NCBI GenBank assembly: GCA_900215285.1
Contig: OCMG01000004.1
Location: forward strand, 1,297,501 to 1,361,500
Source of the DNA: Ensifer adhaerens
Lineage (GTDB): Bacteria > Pseudomonadota > Alphaproteobacteria > Rhizobiales > Rhizobiaceae
Reading direction: 5' to 3'
Length of the DNA: 64,000 nucleotides
The translations under genes were made by a program, and so were the position numbers. Positions 30,728 to 38,849 of this stretch are shown in pieces; within the stretch, counting starts at the first letter, position 1, and each line of letters starts with the position of its first letter. Under the pieces are notes generated by a model, which made no database searches, was not told the DNA's origin, and saw only the letters and a program-made list of their open reading frames with translations.

Positions 30728-31678
30728 CTAATCGTCGGTTTTTGGCTTTTTTGCAAGGGGGTGATGCTCGTGGACCAATTTCTGCAGCTGTTCATCAAGA
30801 ACATGGGTGTAGATCTGCGTGGTCGAAATGTCGGAATGACCAAGCAATTCCTGCACCGCGCGCAGGTCCGCGCCGTTCTGCAGGAGGTGGCTCGCAAAGG
30901 CGTGGCGCAACACATGCGGCGACACCGCGGCAGCCGGAACGCCGGCGCGGGCCGCAAGCGCCTTGAGGTCGCGGGCGAAAACCTGACGCGGCAGATAGCC
31001 TTCCTTGCTGCGGGCGGGGAAAAGCCACGGGCTGTCCGGCCCATCCTTGGCTGCGGCCTCGGCCTTCAGCGCCGAACCATAGGCGTCGAGCGCGGCAATC
31101 GCCGGCCGTGAAAGCGGCACCATGCGCTCCTTGTTGCCCTTGCCCTTGATGAGCAGGAAACGGCCTTCGCCGTTGAGGACACGGGCAGGAAGCGACACAA
31201 GTTCGCTGACGCGCATGCCGGTCGCGTAGAGAAGCTCGAGAAGGGCGGCCATGCGCAGCCGGTCGGTCTGGCCGGGACCGGGGCGTTGCGCTTCTTCCGC
31301 CGCCAGCGTCAGCATCTTACCGACCGTATCTTCGTTCAGGATTTTCGGCAGCGGCCGGTTCTTCTTGGGCGCGTCGATGATACCGGACGGGTCGTCGCCG
31401 CGCAGGTTTTCGGCGTAGAGGAATTTGTAGAACTGCCGGAGCGACGAAAGCCGCCGGGCCTGCGAGGAGGTTTCAAAGCCCTGAGCCGCGAGATCGGACA
31501 GATAGGCGGAGAGATCGGCAGACGCCGCTTCCGTCAGGGCCACGCCGCGCCGCTTCATGAAGGCACGGGCATCGTCGAGGTCGCGCTTGTAGGAGGCGAG
31601 TGTGTTCTGCGCTGCACCGCGCTCGGCGCTCATCATTTCCAGAAAGGCTTCGACATGGGCGCCGGAAAGATCCGCCAT
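30728..31678 (-). CDS. xerD: Tyrosine recombinase XerD
   Basis: Site-specific recombinase that resolves chromosome dimers at dif together with XerC under FtsK control. The core-binding domain ([23 protein letters not shown]) is followed by the catalytic domain with Arg in TGMRVSEL, Lys in KGKGNKER, His-x-x-Arg in [12 protein letters not shown], His in LLGHSDIS and the nucleophile Tyr in TTQIYTHV. It has 316 residues. The start at 31678 lies one base after the stop of the small membrane-protein gene. XerC is the alternative assignment; position beside accA favours XerD. Confidence 0.92.
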   Translation of the reverse strand: MADLSGAHVEAFLEMMSAERGAAQNTLASYKRDLDDARAFMKRRGVALTEAASADLSAYLSDLAAQGFETSSQARRLSSLRQFYKFLYAENLRGDDPSGIIDAPKKNRPLPKILNEDTVGKMLTLAAEEAQRPGPGQTDRLRMAALLELLYATGMRVSELVSLPARVLNGEGRFLLIKGKGNKERMVPLSRPAIAALDAYGSALKAEAAAKDGPDSPWLFPARSKEGYLPRQVFARDLKALAARAGVPAAAVSPHVLRHAFASHLLQNGADLRAVQELLGHSDISTTQIYTHVLDEQLQKLVHEHHPLAKKPKTDD

Positions 31679-31679
31679 G

Positions 31680-31841
31680 CTACTGCCCTTCGGTCGTCTG
31701 AACGTTGACGCGCTCGGAAGGGATCTTGACATAGGCCTCGCGCGGCCGCGGTTCAACGCCGTAGGCGAGCACATAGAGGATCGCATAGCCGGCTCCGGCG
31801 ATCATCGCGCACCACAGGATGAGGCGAAACAGAGTGGGCAT
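31680..31841 (-). CDS. Small single-pass membrane protein, 53 residues
   Basis: The minus strand encodes [20 protein letters not shown] followed by [16 protein letters not shown] and ends VNVQTTEGQ. Residues 3-27 form one hydrophobic helix, with a polar C-terminal tail rich in Pro, Arg and Glu. The stop TAG is separated from the xerD ATG by a single base, so the two are almost certainly translated together. I recognise no named family. The tight linkage and clean membrane topology make it more than a chance frame. Location is the inner membrane. Confidence 0.7.
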   Translation of the reverse strand: MPTLFRLILWCAMIAGAGYAILYVLAYGVEPRPREAYVKIPSERVNVQTTEGQ

Positions 31842-31966
31842 CGGAATTCCCGCAAGCGAATCGAGCTTTTGTCTATATGCGGTCTACGCGCCGGCATGGC
31901 AACCTGCAACACAGGGCGTGCGCACTTGACGCCTGCTTTGCTTTTGCCGATAGGAACAGGGTGAGG

Positions 31967-32071
31967 GCATGTCGCGCAGAAGCGTGCAGCGTTATTTGCG
32001 ATAACGACATGCGACAAACAAAGACCTGAAGCGCAATCCCCGACCTGATAGATCGCGATCACGCTTCAGGT
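31967..32071. repeat. Double-hairpin intergenic element upstream of aroK
   Basis: GCATGTCG (31967-31974) mirrors CGACATGC (32005-32012), and ACCTGAAGCG (32024-32033) mirrors CGCTTCAGGT (32062-32071). The order and the ACAAACAAAGACC linker recall a palindromic sequence that I have met repeatedly in rhizobial intergenic regions. It lies in the 251-base space between the small membrane-protein gene and aroK and may overlap their promoters. Confidence 0.6.
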
Positions 32072-32092
32072 GGCAAGACTTGAGGATAAGGC

Positions 32093-32698
32093 GTGTCCGA
32101 TACGGGAAACGGCGATGATCTGGTGGCGCGGGCGCGGCTGGCGCTCGGCAAGCGCGATCTCGTCTTTGTCGGCCTGATGGGCGCTGGAAAATCGGCGATC
32201 GGAAAGATCACCGCGCAGGCGCTGGATATTCCCTTTGTGGATTCCGACCACGAGATCGAGCGCGTATCACGCATGACGATCAATGAATTGTTCGCTGCCT
32301 ATGGCGAGCCGGAATTCCGCTCGCTGGAAGCGCGCGTGATCGAGCGTCTGCTCAAGACCGGGCCGCGGGTGGTGTCGACCGGTGGCGGCGCCTTCATCAA
32401 CGAAAACACGCGTCGCGTCATCCGCGAGATGGGTGCGCTGTCCGTCTGGATCAACGCGGATCTGGAAACGCTTTGGGGGCGCGTATCCAAACGCGACAAC
32501 CGTCCGCTTCTGAAGACCCCCAATCCGCGCGAGACGCTGGCCAATCTGATGGCTGCGCGCTATCCGATTTATGCGGAGGCCGATATCGAGGTCATGTCGC
32601 GCGAGGCCAAGAAGGAAATCATCATGCGGGAAGTGCTGGAGGCGGTTGCCGCTCACGCTTTGCCGGCATCCAGAGAAGAGGCCGATCATGCTGGCTGA
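32093..32698 (+). CDS. aroK: Shikimate kinase
   Basis: Phosphorylates shikimate at the 3-hydroxyl using ATP, in the common aromatic pathway. The P-loop is GLMGAGKSAIGK, the shikimate-binding Asp is in DSDHEIE, Arg in EFRSLE, GGG in STGGGAF, and the lid Arg in RDNRPLL. The GTG start at 32093 has TGAGGATAA upstream and gives 201 residues. The gene overlaps aroB by 11 bases, forming a translationally coupled pair. Confidence 0.95.
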   Translation: MSDTGNGDDLVARARLALGKRDLVFVGLMGAGKSAIGKITAQALDIPFVDSDHEIERVSRMTINELFAAYGEPEFRSLEARVIERLLKTGPRVVSTGGGAFINENTRRVIREMGALSVWINADLETLWGRVSKRDNRPLLKTPNPRETLANLMAARYPIYAEADIEVMSREAKKEIIMREVLEAVAAHALPASREEADHAG

Positions 32699-33809
32699 AG
32701 CAAAACGCACCGTCCGTGTCCCGCTCGGGGACCGCTCCTATGACATCCTGATCGGTCCCGGCCTGATCGCCTCGGCCGGGCGTGAGATTTCCGCACGGTT
32801 GAAGGGGCGCAAGCTCGCCGTGATTACCGACGAGAATGTCGGTGCCCGCTACCTTCCGGCTTTCATGGAAAGCTTAAGTCAGGCAGGGCTTGCCGCAACC
32901 TCTTTGACACTGCCGGCCGGCGAGAAGACGAAGAGCTTCGAGCATCTGATCAGCGTCGTGGACCATGTTCTGGGAGCGCGCATCGAGCGCGGTGATGCGG
33001 TCATTGCGCTGGGTGGCGGTGTGATCGGCGACCTGACGGGCTTTGCGGCCGGTATCGTCAGGCGTGGCTCACGTTTCATTCAGGTGCCGACCTCGCTGCT
33101 TTCGCAGGTTGACAGTTCTGTCGGCGGCAAGACCGGCATCAATACGCGCCATGGCAAGAACCTTGTCGGCGTCTTCCATCAGCCCGATCTGGTGCTGGCC
33201 GACACCGATGTGCTCGATACGCTCACCCCGCGCGAATTCCGGGCCGGTTATGCGGAAGTCGCGAAATATGGTCTCATCGACAAGCCGGAGTTTTTTGCCT
33301 GGCTGGAGGCGAACTGGCGCGATGTGTTTGCGGGGGGCGATGCCCGCATCGATGCGGTGGCGGCGAGCTGCCAGGCGAAGGCCGATGTCGTTGCGGCGGA
33401 CGAGCGCGAAAATGGTGCTCGCGCGTTGCTTAATCTCGGCCACACGTTTGGCCATGCGCTGGAAGCCTTTACCCAATATGACAGCGCCCGGCTCGTGCAT
33501 GGCGAAGGTGTGGCCATCGGCATGGTGCTGGCGCATGAATTTTCCGCCCGGATGAATCTGGCGAGCCCGGACGCGGCGGCGCGTGTCGTTCGCCACCTCA
33601 AGGAGGTCGGCCTGCCGACCACCCTGCAGGATATTCCCGGCGAGATGCCCTCGGCGGACCGGCTGATGGAGGCGATTGCCCAGGACAAGAAGGTCAAGGG
33701 CGGCAAGCTGACCTTCATCCTGACGCGCGGCATCGGCGAGTCCTTCATTGCCGATGACGTGCCGGCTTCGGAAGTCGTTCGCTTCCTGGAGGAGAAACTC
33801 GCCCCATGA
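32688..33809 (+). CDS. aroB: 3-dehydroquinate synthase
   Basis: Converts DAHP to 3-dehydroquinate using NAD and a divalent metal, the second step of the shikimate pathway. Motifs include GGGVIGDLTGFAAG (NAD binding), TSLLSQVDSSVGGKTGIN (active site), EVAKYG and LGHTFGHALEA (metal ligands). ATG 32688 lies inside the end of aroK, giving 373 residues; the frame is open to 32571, but that is shadow. It is followed by a 4-base overlap with the CorC-like gene. Confidence 0.97.
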   Translation: MLAEAKRTVRVPLGDRSYDILIGPGLIASAGREISARLKGRKLAVITDENVGARYLPAFMESLSQAGLAATSLTLPAGEKTKSFEHLISVVDHVLGARIERGDAVIALGGGVIGDLTGFAAGIVRRGSRFIQVPTSLLSQVDSSVGGKTGINTRHGKNLVGVFHQPDLVLADTDVLDTLTPREFRAGYAEVAKYGLIDKPEFFAWLEANWRDVFAGGDARIDAVAASCQAKADVVAADERENGARALLNLGHTFGHALEAFTQYDSARLVHGEGVAIGMVLAHEFSARMNLASPDAAARVVRHLKEVGLPTTLQDIPGEMPSADRLMEAIAQDKKVKGGKLTFILTRGIGESFIADDVPASEVVRFLEEKLAP

Positions 33810-35107
33810 CCTTTGACGCGATCCTGACCTTTCTGGGAAATTACTGGATCAGTATTGCCAGCATCGTTGCGCTGGTTCTGCTGTCGGGATTTTTCTCCGG
33901 GTCGGAGACCGCGCTGACGGCGACCTCCAAGTCGCGCATGCATACGCTCGGCAACAATGGCGAGGAACGCGCAGGGATCGTCACGCGTCTGATCGAGCGG
34001 CGTGACCGGCTGATCGGCGCGTTGCTGATCGGCAACACGATCGTCAACATTCTGGCGGGCTCGCTGATGACGAGCCTGTTCCTGGAGGTGTTCGGCGCGT
34101 CTGGCGTCGCCATTGCAACGCTGGTGACCTCCGCCATCGTCGTCGTCTTCTCCGAAGTGCTGCCGAAGAGCTGGGCAATTGCCGGGCCGGATCGTTTCGC
34201 ACTCGCTGTCGCGCCCGTTGTGCGCCTCTTCGTGCTGGTCGTGGGGCCGATCTCGGCAGCGATCAACTGGCTGGTGCGGGGCATCATGGCGCTTTTTGGC
34301 GTGAAGCTCTCCAGCGAGGTTTCCATGCTGAGCGCGCATGAGGAATTGCGCGGGGCGGTGGATTATCTCCACAAGGAAGGCTCGGTGGTGAAGGCGGACC
34401 GCGACCGCCTAGGCGGCGTGCTCGATCTCGGCGAACTGGAAGTCTCTGACATCATGGTGCATCGCGTGGCGATGCGGGCAATCAATGCCGACGACCCACC
34501 GGACGTCAATGTCCGCATCATTCTCGACAGCCCCTATACACGCATGCCGATCTGGCGTGGCTCGACCGACAACATCATCGGTGTGCTGCACGCCAAGGAC
34601 TTGCTGCGCGCCATGGCCGATGTCGATGCCGACGCGTCGAAGATCGAGATCGTCAAGCTGGCGCAGAAGCCCTGGTTCGTGCCGGATACGACAAACCTCA
34701 AGGACCAGCTCAACGCGTTTCTCCGCCGCAAGGGCCACTTCGCCATCGTCGTCGACGAATATGGCGAAGTGCAGGGTCTTGTGACGCTGGAAGATATTCT
34801 GGAGGAGATCGTCGGAGACATTTCCGACGAATACGACCTGGATATGCAAGGCGTTCGTCAGGAAGCCGATGGGTCGATGGTGGTGGATGGCTCGGTGCCG
34901 ATCCGTGACCTCAATCGTGCGCTGGACTGGGACCTCCCGGACGAAGAGGCCACGACAATTGCCGGCCTCGTCATCCATGAGTCGAAATCCATCCCCGACG
35001 AGCGGCAGGCCTTCACCTTCTACGGCAAGCGCTTCATCGTGATGAAGCGGGAGCGCAACCGGATCACCAAGCTGCGCATCCGCCCCGCCGCCGAGGACGA
35101 TATTTAA
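33806..35107 (+). CDS. Transporter-associated CNNM/CorC-type protein (DUF21-CBS pair-CorC_HlyC)
   Basis: Integral membrane protein of 433 residues. The N-terminal DUF21 domain has about four transmembrane segments (YWISIASIVALVLLSGFFSGSETA, LLIGNTIVNILAG and others), then two CBS repeats (VSDIMVHRVAMRAI, FAIVVDEYGEVQGLVTLEDILEEIVGDISDEYD) and a C-terminal CorC_HlyC domain. Relatives act in magnesium or cobalt efflux or were called haemolysins. Its ATG overlaps the aroB stop (ATGA), a placement common in alphaproteobacteria. Confidence 0.92.
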   Translation: MTFDAILTFLGNYWISIASIVALVLLSGFFSGSETALTATSKSRMHTLGNNGEERAGIVTRLIERRDRLIGALLIGNTIVNILAGSLMTSLFLEVFGASGVAIATLVTSAIVVVFSEVLPKSWAIAGPDRFALAVAPVVRLFVLVVGPISAAINWLVRGIMALFGVKLSSEVSMLSAHEELRGAVDYLHKEGSVVKADRDRLGGVLDLGELEVSDIMVHRVAMRAINADDPPDVNVRIILDSPYTRMPIWRGSTDNIIGVLHAKDLLRAMADVDADASKIEIVKLAQKPWFVPDTTNLKDQLNAFLRRKGHFAIVVDEYGEVQGLVTLEDILEEIVGDISDEYDLDMQGVRQEADGSMVVDGSVPIRDLNRALDWDLPDEEATTIAGLVIHESKSIPDERQAFTFYGKRFIVMKRERNRITKLRIRPAAEDDI

Positions 35108-35122
35108 GCCTGATAAAGACGA

Positions 35123-35296
35123 TCAGGTCACGGCGCCGATGCCGAGCATCGCCAGCACCACGAAGATCAGGAAGATCACGATCGCGATGAAGAACAGGAT
35201 GCGCGCAACGCCACCTGCCGCCGCGGAAATGCCGGTGAAGCCGAAGAGACCGGCAACGACCGAGATGATGAGAAAAATCAAAGCCCATTTCAGCAT
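35123..35296 (-). CDS. DUF1328/UPF0391 small membrane protein
   Basis: 57-residue protein, [20 protein letters not shown] at the N-terminus, then an [20 protein letters not shown] helix and a C-terminal [10 protein letters not shown]. Two hydrophobic helices and the G-F-T-G-I motif match the DUF1328 (YtjA-like) family. CGGAGGTAAAGAAC precedes the ATG and is a good ribosome site. It is convergent with the CorC-like gene, 15 bases apart. Function unknown; often stress-induced. Confidence 0.85.
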   Translation of the reverse strand: MLKWALIFLIISVVAGLFGFTGISAAAGGVARILFFIAIVIFLIFVVLAMLGIGAVT

Positions 35297-35406
35297 GTTC
35301 TTTACCTCCGCACTGCTGCGCTGATGGATGTCGCGTGAGCCTGCGACATTCGTTGGAGCAAACGCGAGGTACGCGGAATTTGTTCCGGAAGAGGCCGCAA
35401 ACGAAA

Positions 35407-35434
35407 ACGGCGCCGCTCGGAAGAGCGACGCCGT
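35407..35434 (-). terminator. Terminator of the DUF2852 gene
   Basis: On the minus strand ACGGCGtCGCTC pairs with GAGCGgCGCCGT around TTCC, with one internal mismatch, and is followed by TTTTCG. It lies about 20 bases past the stop codon at 35455. Confidence 0.75.
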
Positions 35435-35454
35435 CGTCATGTGGGGTCGGGCGT

Positions 35455-35955
35455 TCAGAGGTTCGGCGCGTTGTTGTCGCCGGACTGGTCGCGCCAGGGT
35501 TCCAGGTTGCCGGACCCGTTGTTTTCGGTCGTTGCCGGAGCGGAGGCGTTGCGGCGGCTCTGCATGAACTGTTCGAACTCGGCCTTGTCGCGGGACCGGC
35601 GGAGGTTTTCGAGGAATTCGTTGAACTCGGCCTGTTCCTCTTCGAGGCGGCGCAGCGTTTCGGCCTTGTAGTCGTCGAAGGCGCTGTTGCCGGTGCTCAT
35701 TGCGCCGCCGAAGCGGTTGCGCTCGGAGCGAAACATCTCGCGCATTTCGCGCTTGCGGTCCCGCCAGGCTTCCTTCCACGCACGGCGTTCGTCACGATAG
35801 CCGGCATATGCGTAAGATCTGCAACCCATTCGTCCACTCCATATGGTGAAAGCCAGAATGGCCAAGCCAATCGGCCAGAAGATGATGAAGCCGGCAATCA
35901 TCGCCACGATCCATGCGGGACGTCCCACTTCATCCAGTTTGGTGGCGATGCTCAT
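35455..35955 (-). CDS. DUF2852 family membrane protein
   Basis: 166-residue protein with a single hydrophobic segment, [22 protein letters not shown], followed by WSGRMG and a long charged, Arg/Glu-rich helical region ([38 protein letters not shown]) and a disordered Asn/Gly tail. This matches DUF2852, common in alphaproteobacteria and without known function. Start 35955 ([10 protein letters not shown]) has GGAGGCAGCG upstream; an earlier ATG at 35988 is rejected. Confidence 0.82.
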   Translation of the reverse strand: MSIATKLDEVGRPAWIVAMIAGFIIFWPIGLAILAFTIWSGRMGCRSYAYAGYRDERRAWKEAWRDRKREMREMFRSERNRFGGAMSTGNSAFDDYKAETLRRLEEEQAEFNEFLENLRRSRDKAEFEQFMQSRRNASAPATTENNGSGNLEPWRDQSGDNNAPNL

Positions 35956-36064
35956 CGCTGCCTCCGTTGGTGTTAATGTTAATAACATTCACATAGATTG
36001 GCGGAGCACAGGGGAAAGTCAAGAAGGCGTCGAAAATAATTGAAGGAGGCGAGGCCGGAGACGT

Positions 36065-36700
36065 TCAGCGCGGCGAATAGCCGAGGCCGTCGAGATAGAT
36101 CAGGACTCCTGATTCGAGCAGTTCTTCCGGTTTCACGGGGAGATTGCGCCGTGCATTGTCGCCGCGCAGGAAGAGCGAGGCGACGCCGTGGGTCAGCGAC
36201 CAGATATGGAGCGCGATCATCAGCGCAGGCGCGCGGCGGTCGGCTGGCAGGATGGCGTGGATGTCGGTGGCTGCATCGCGCAGCACGTTGAAGGCGCGGG
36301 CGCTTTCGCGCGCCAGATCCGGCGTCGAACCATGGGCGATGCCTGCCTCGAACATGGCGGCATAATGGGCGGGCGCACGGCGGGCAAAATCCAGATAGGC
36401 CTCGCCAATCGCCATCAGCGATTTCACCGGGTTGTTCGGCGTTGCCGAACGGGCCTTTTCAAGCACCTCTGCAAAGGTGGTGAAACCCTGTTCGGCCACC
36501 GCCGTCATCAGGCTGTTGCGGTCCTTGAAGTGGCGATAGGGCGCGGCAGCACTGACGCCGGCAAGGCGGGCTGCCTCCGACAGCGTCACGCCGTCCGAGC
36601 CGTGCTCGTTGATGAGCTTCAGCGCGGCCTCGATCAGCGCCTCGCGCAGATTGCCGTGGTGATAGCCGCGCTTGTCCCGCACTGTCTTGTCGTCTCTCAT
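36065..36700 (-). CDS. TetR/AcrR-family transcriptional repressor
   Basis: 211-residue regulator. The N-terminal helix-turn-helix domain is clear: GNLREALIEAALKLI, then VTLSEAARLAGVSAAAPYRHF. The C-terminal ligand domain contains WSLTHGVASL, the WHG-type signature (TetR_C_33/WHG). Regulated genes are not evident; the nearest gene on the same strand, bolA, lies 52 bases upstream of its start. Ligand unknown. Confidence 0.88.
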   Translation of the reverse strand: MRDDKTVRDKRGYHHGNLREALIEAALKLINEHGSDGVTLSEAARLAGVSAAAPYRHFKDRNSLMTAVAEQGFTTFAEVLEKARSATPNNPVKSLMAIGEAYLDFARRAPAHYAAMFEAGIAHGSTPDLARESARAFNVLRDAATDIHAILPADRRAPALMIALHIWSLTHGVASLFLRGDNARRNLPVKPEELLESGVLIYLDGLGYSPR

Positions 36701-36752
36701 GTGAACCAGTCTTACATTGCCGGCGTCGCATTACCAGCAAAAGACCGTGCCG

Positions 36753-37031
36753 TCACCACCGCGTCGGCTCGCCCGGCGCTGCCGCTTCGATGGCGAGCGC
36801 ATGCAGACCCTGGTCGAAGGCGGGCTTCAGCGCATCGTTGATGGCGCGGTGGCGGGCGACGCGGGTCATGCCGGCGAAGGCGGGCGAGACGATGCGCACT
36901 CGCATATGCGTCTCATTGCCCTCTTCGGGCGGGCGATGGCCTGCGTGGCGGTCGCTTTCGTTGATCACGGCGAGGCGTTCTGGCTGGAAGTGTGTTTCCA
37001 GCAGTTGCTCTATCTCGGATTGAACGGACAT
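36753..37031 (-). CDS. BolA-family protein
   Basis: 92-residue protein of the BolA fold: SVQSEIEQLLETHFQPERLAV at the start, THMRVRIVSPAFAGM in the class-II KH-like centre with the conserved His, RHRAINDALKPAF and HALAIEA at the end. BolA proteins partner with monothiol glutaredoxins in iron-sulfur handling and affect cell shape. The start at 37031 (MSVQSEIEQ) is preferred over the extension to 37079. It is divergent from the J-domain protein gene. Confidence 0.9.
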   Translation of the reverse strand: MSVQSEIEQLLETHFQPERLAVINESDRHAGHRPPEEGNETHMRVRIVSPAFAGMTRVARHRAINDALKPAFDQGLHALAIEAAAPGEPTRW

Positions 37032-37133
37032 ATGCACCCTTGCAAAGCGGCGAAAAGGGTTCCAGAAGGCCACCAACATTCTTCCTTGTCAATTCTTGTT
37101 GTGGGGCTTTTGAAACCCCATACTCAGCGCCTC

Positions 37134-37760
37134 ATGAAACTTGATTCCAAATATTTCGATCGCATTCGCACGCGAAAGCATGCGCAGGCGAGGCCGGAGC
37201 CTTCCGCTCCCACCTGTCAGTGGGACGGCTGCGACGAACCGGGAAAGCACCGCGCGCCTGTCGGGCGTCACGCGGAGGGGCAGTATTTTCTTTTCTGTTT
37301 CGAGCACGTGCAGAAATACAACAAGGGTTTCAATTACTTCTCCGGCCTCTCCGACAGCGAGATCGCGCGCTATCAGAAAGAGGCGATCACCGGCCATCGC
37401 CCGACCTGGACGGTCGGCGTCAACAAGAACGCCAAGCACGGCCCGACCCAAGGGACGACCCGTTCCGGGTCGGCTGCCTCGCAGGCGCGCATGAAAGACC
37501 CGTTCGGTTTCGTCGAGCAGGGACGTGGACGGGGACCTCGGTTCGAGCCACGGGTGAAAAAGCTGAAGCCTCTGGAAGGCAAGGCCTTCGAAACACTGGG
37601 CCTTGCCGCAAATGCAACGCCCGAGGACATCAAGTCGCGCTACAAAGAGCTTGTCAAAAAGCATCATCCGGATGCAAATGGCGGCGACCGTGGATCGGAG
37701 GAGCGTTTTCGCGCCGTGATCCAGGCCTATCAGTTGCTAAAGCAGGCGGGTTTCTGCTAA
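37134..37760 (+). CDS. J-domain (DnaJ-like) protein with an N-terminal Cys/His cluster
   Basis: 208-residue cytoplasmic co-chaperone candidate. The J domain is at the C-terminal end (about residues 145-205): FETLGLAANATPEDIKSRYK, then the diagnostic HPD in KKHHPDANGGD and FRAVIQAYQLL. The N-terminal half has a potential zinc site, CQWDGCDEPGKHRAP plus FCFEH, unlike classical DnaJ. ATG 37134 fits the conserved start MKLDSKYFDRIR. It lies between bolA (divergent) and cobS (87 bases downstream), a stable rhizobial neighbourhood. The partner Hsp70 is elsewhere. Confidence 0.88.
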   Translation: MKLDSKYFDRIRTRKHAQARPEPSAPTCQWDGCDEPGKHRAPVGRHAEGQYFLFCFEHVQKYNKGFNYFSGLSDSEIARYQKEAITGHRPTWTVGVNKNAKHGPTQGTTRSGSAASQARMKDPFGFVEQGRGRGPRFEPRVKKLKPLEGKAFETLGLAANATPEDIKSRYKELVKKHHPDANGGDRGSEERFRAVIQAYQLLKQAGFC

Positions 37761-37846
37761 CCCGAACGATAGGACAAGATTGAACAAAGCCGCCAGGGAA
37801 GGCCTTGCGCGGTCGGCCGGACAGGGTCCGCCGCGATGGAGACGCA

Positions 37847-38836
37847 ATGAGCAAGATCGATTTGGAAATTTCCAACCTCCCCGACACCAAAGTCTCGGTG
37901 CGCACGGCTTTCGGCATCGACAGCGACCTGATGGTTCCCGCCTACTCCCAGGGCGACCCCTATGTTCCCGATCTCGATCCCGACTATCTTTTCGACCGCG
38001 ACACGACGCTCGCCATTCTGGCCGGCTTTGCGCATAACCGACGCGTCATGGTCTCCGGCTACCACGGCACGGGCAAGTCGACCCATATCGAGCAGGTCGC
38101 AGCCCGCCTCAACTGGCCCTGCGTGCGCGTCAACCTCGACAGCCATGTCAGCCGTATCGATCTCGTCGGCAAGGACGCTATCGTCCTGAAGGACGGCAAG
38201 CAGATCACCGAATTCAAGGACGGCATCCTGCCCTGGGCCTATCAGCACAACGTTGCGCTCGTCTTCGACGAATACGATGCCGGCCGCCCGGACGTGATGT
38301 TCGTCATCCAGCGCGTGCTGGAATCATCTGGCCGCCTGACGCTGCTCGACCAGAGCCGCGTCATCCGTCCTCACCCGGCATTCCGCCTGTTTGCGACCGC
38401 CAACACGGTCGGCCTCGGCGACACGACGGGCCTCTATCACGGCACGCAGCAGATCAACCAGGCGCAGATGGACCGCTGGTCGATCGTGACCACGCTGAAT
38501 TATCTGCCGCATGAGAACGAAGTCGACATCATTCTCGCCAAGGTGAAGAGCTTCCGCGAGAAGAACGGCCGCGACACCGTCTCCAAGATGGTGCGCGTTG
38601 CCGATCTCACCCGCGCCTCCTTCATCAACGGTGACCTTTCGACCGTCATGAGCCCGCGTACCGTCATCACCTGGGCGGAAAATGCGGAAATCTTCGGCGA
38701 TGTTGCTTTTGCCTTCCGTCTCACCTTCCTCAACAAGTGCGACGAACTCGAGCGGACGCTGGTGGCCGAGCATTACCAGCGTGCTTTCGGCGTCGAGCTC
38801 AAGGAAAGCGCAGCGAATATTGTGCTGACGGCCTGA
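37847..38836 (+). CDS. cobS: Cobaltochelatase subunit CobS
   Basis: AAA+ MoxR-type ATPase of the aerobic cobalamin pathway; with CobT and CobN it inserts Co(II) into hydrogenobyrinic acid a,c-diamide. Walker [14 protein letters not shown] is near residue 75, Walker [10 protein letters not shown] near 142, and the arginine-finger region is in [13 protein letters not shown]. The 329-residue length is standard. Start 37847 ([16 protein letters not shown]) is the conserved one. cobT follows by 13 bases; cobN is not in this window. Confidence 0.97.
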   Translation: MSKIDLEISNLPDTKVSVRTAFGIDSDLMVPAYSQGDPYVPDLDPDYLFDRDTTLAILAGFAHNRRVMVSGYHGTGKSTHIEQVAARLNWPCVRVNLDSHVSRIDLVGKDAIVLKDGKQITEFKDGILPWAYQHNVALVFDEYDAGRPDVMFVIQRVLESSGRLTLLDQSRVIRPHPAFRLFATANTVGLGDTTGLYHGTQQINQAQMDRWSIVTTLNYLPHENEVDIILAKVKSFREKNGRDTVSKMVRVADLTRASFINGDLSTVMSPRTVITWAENAEIFGDVAFAFRLTFLNKCDELERTLVAEHYQRAFGVELKESAANIVLTA

Positions 38837-38849
38837 GAGGGGCTGGAGA

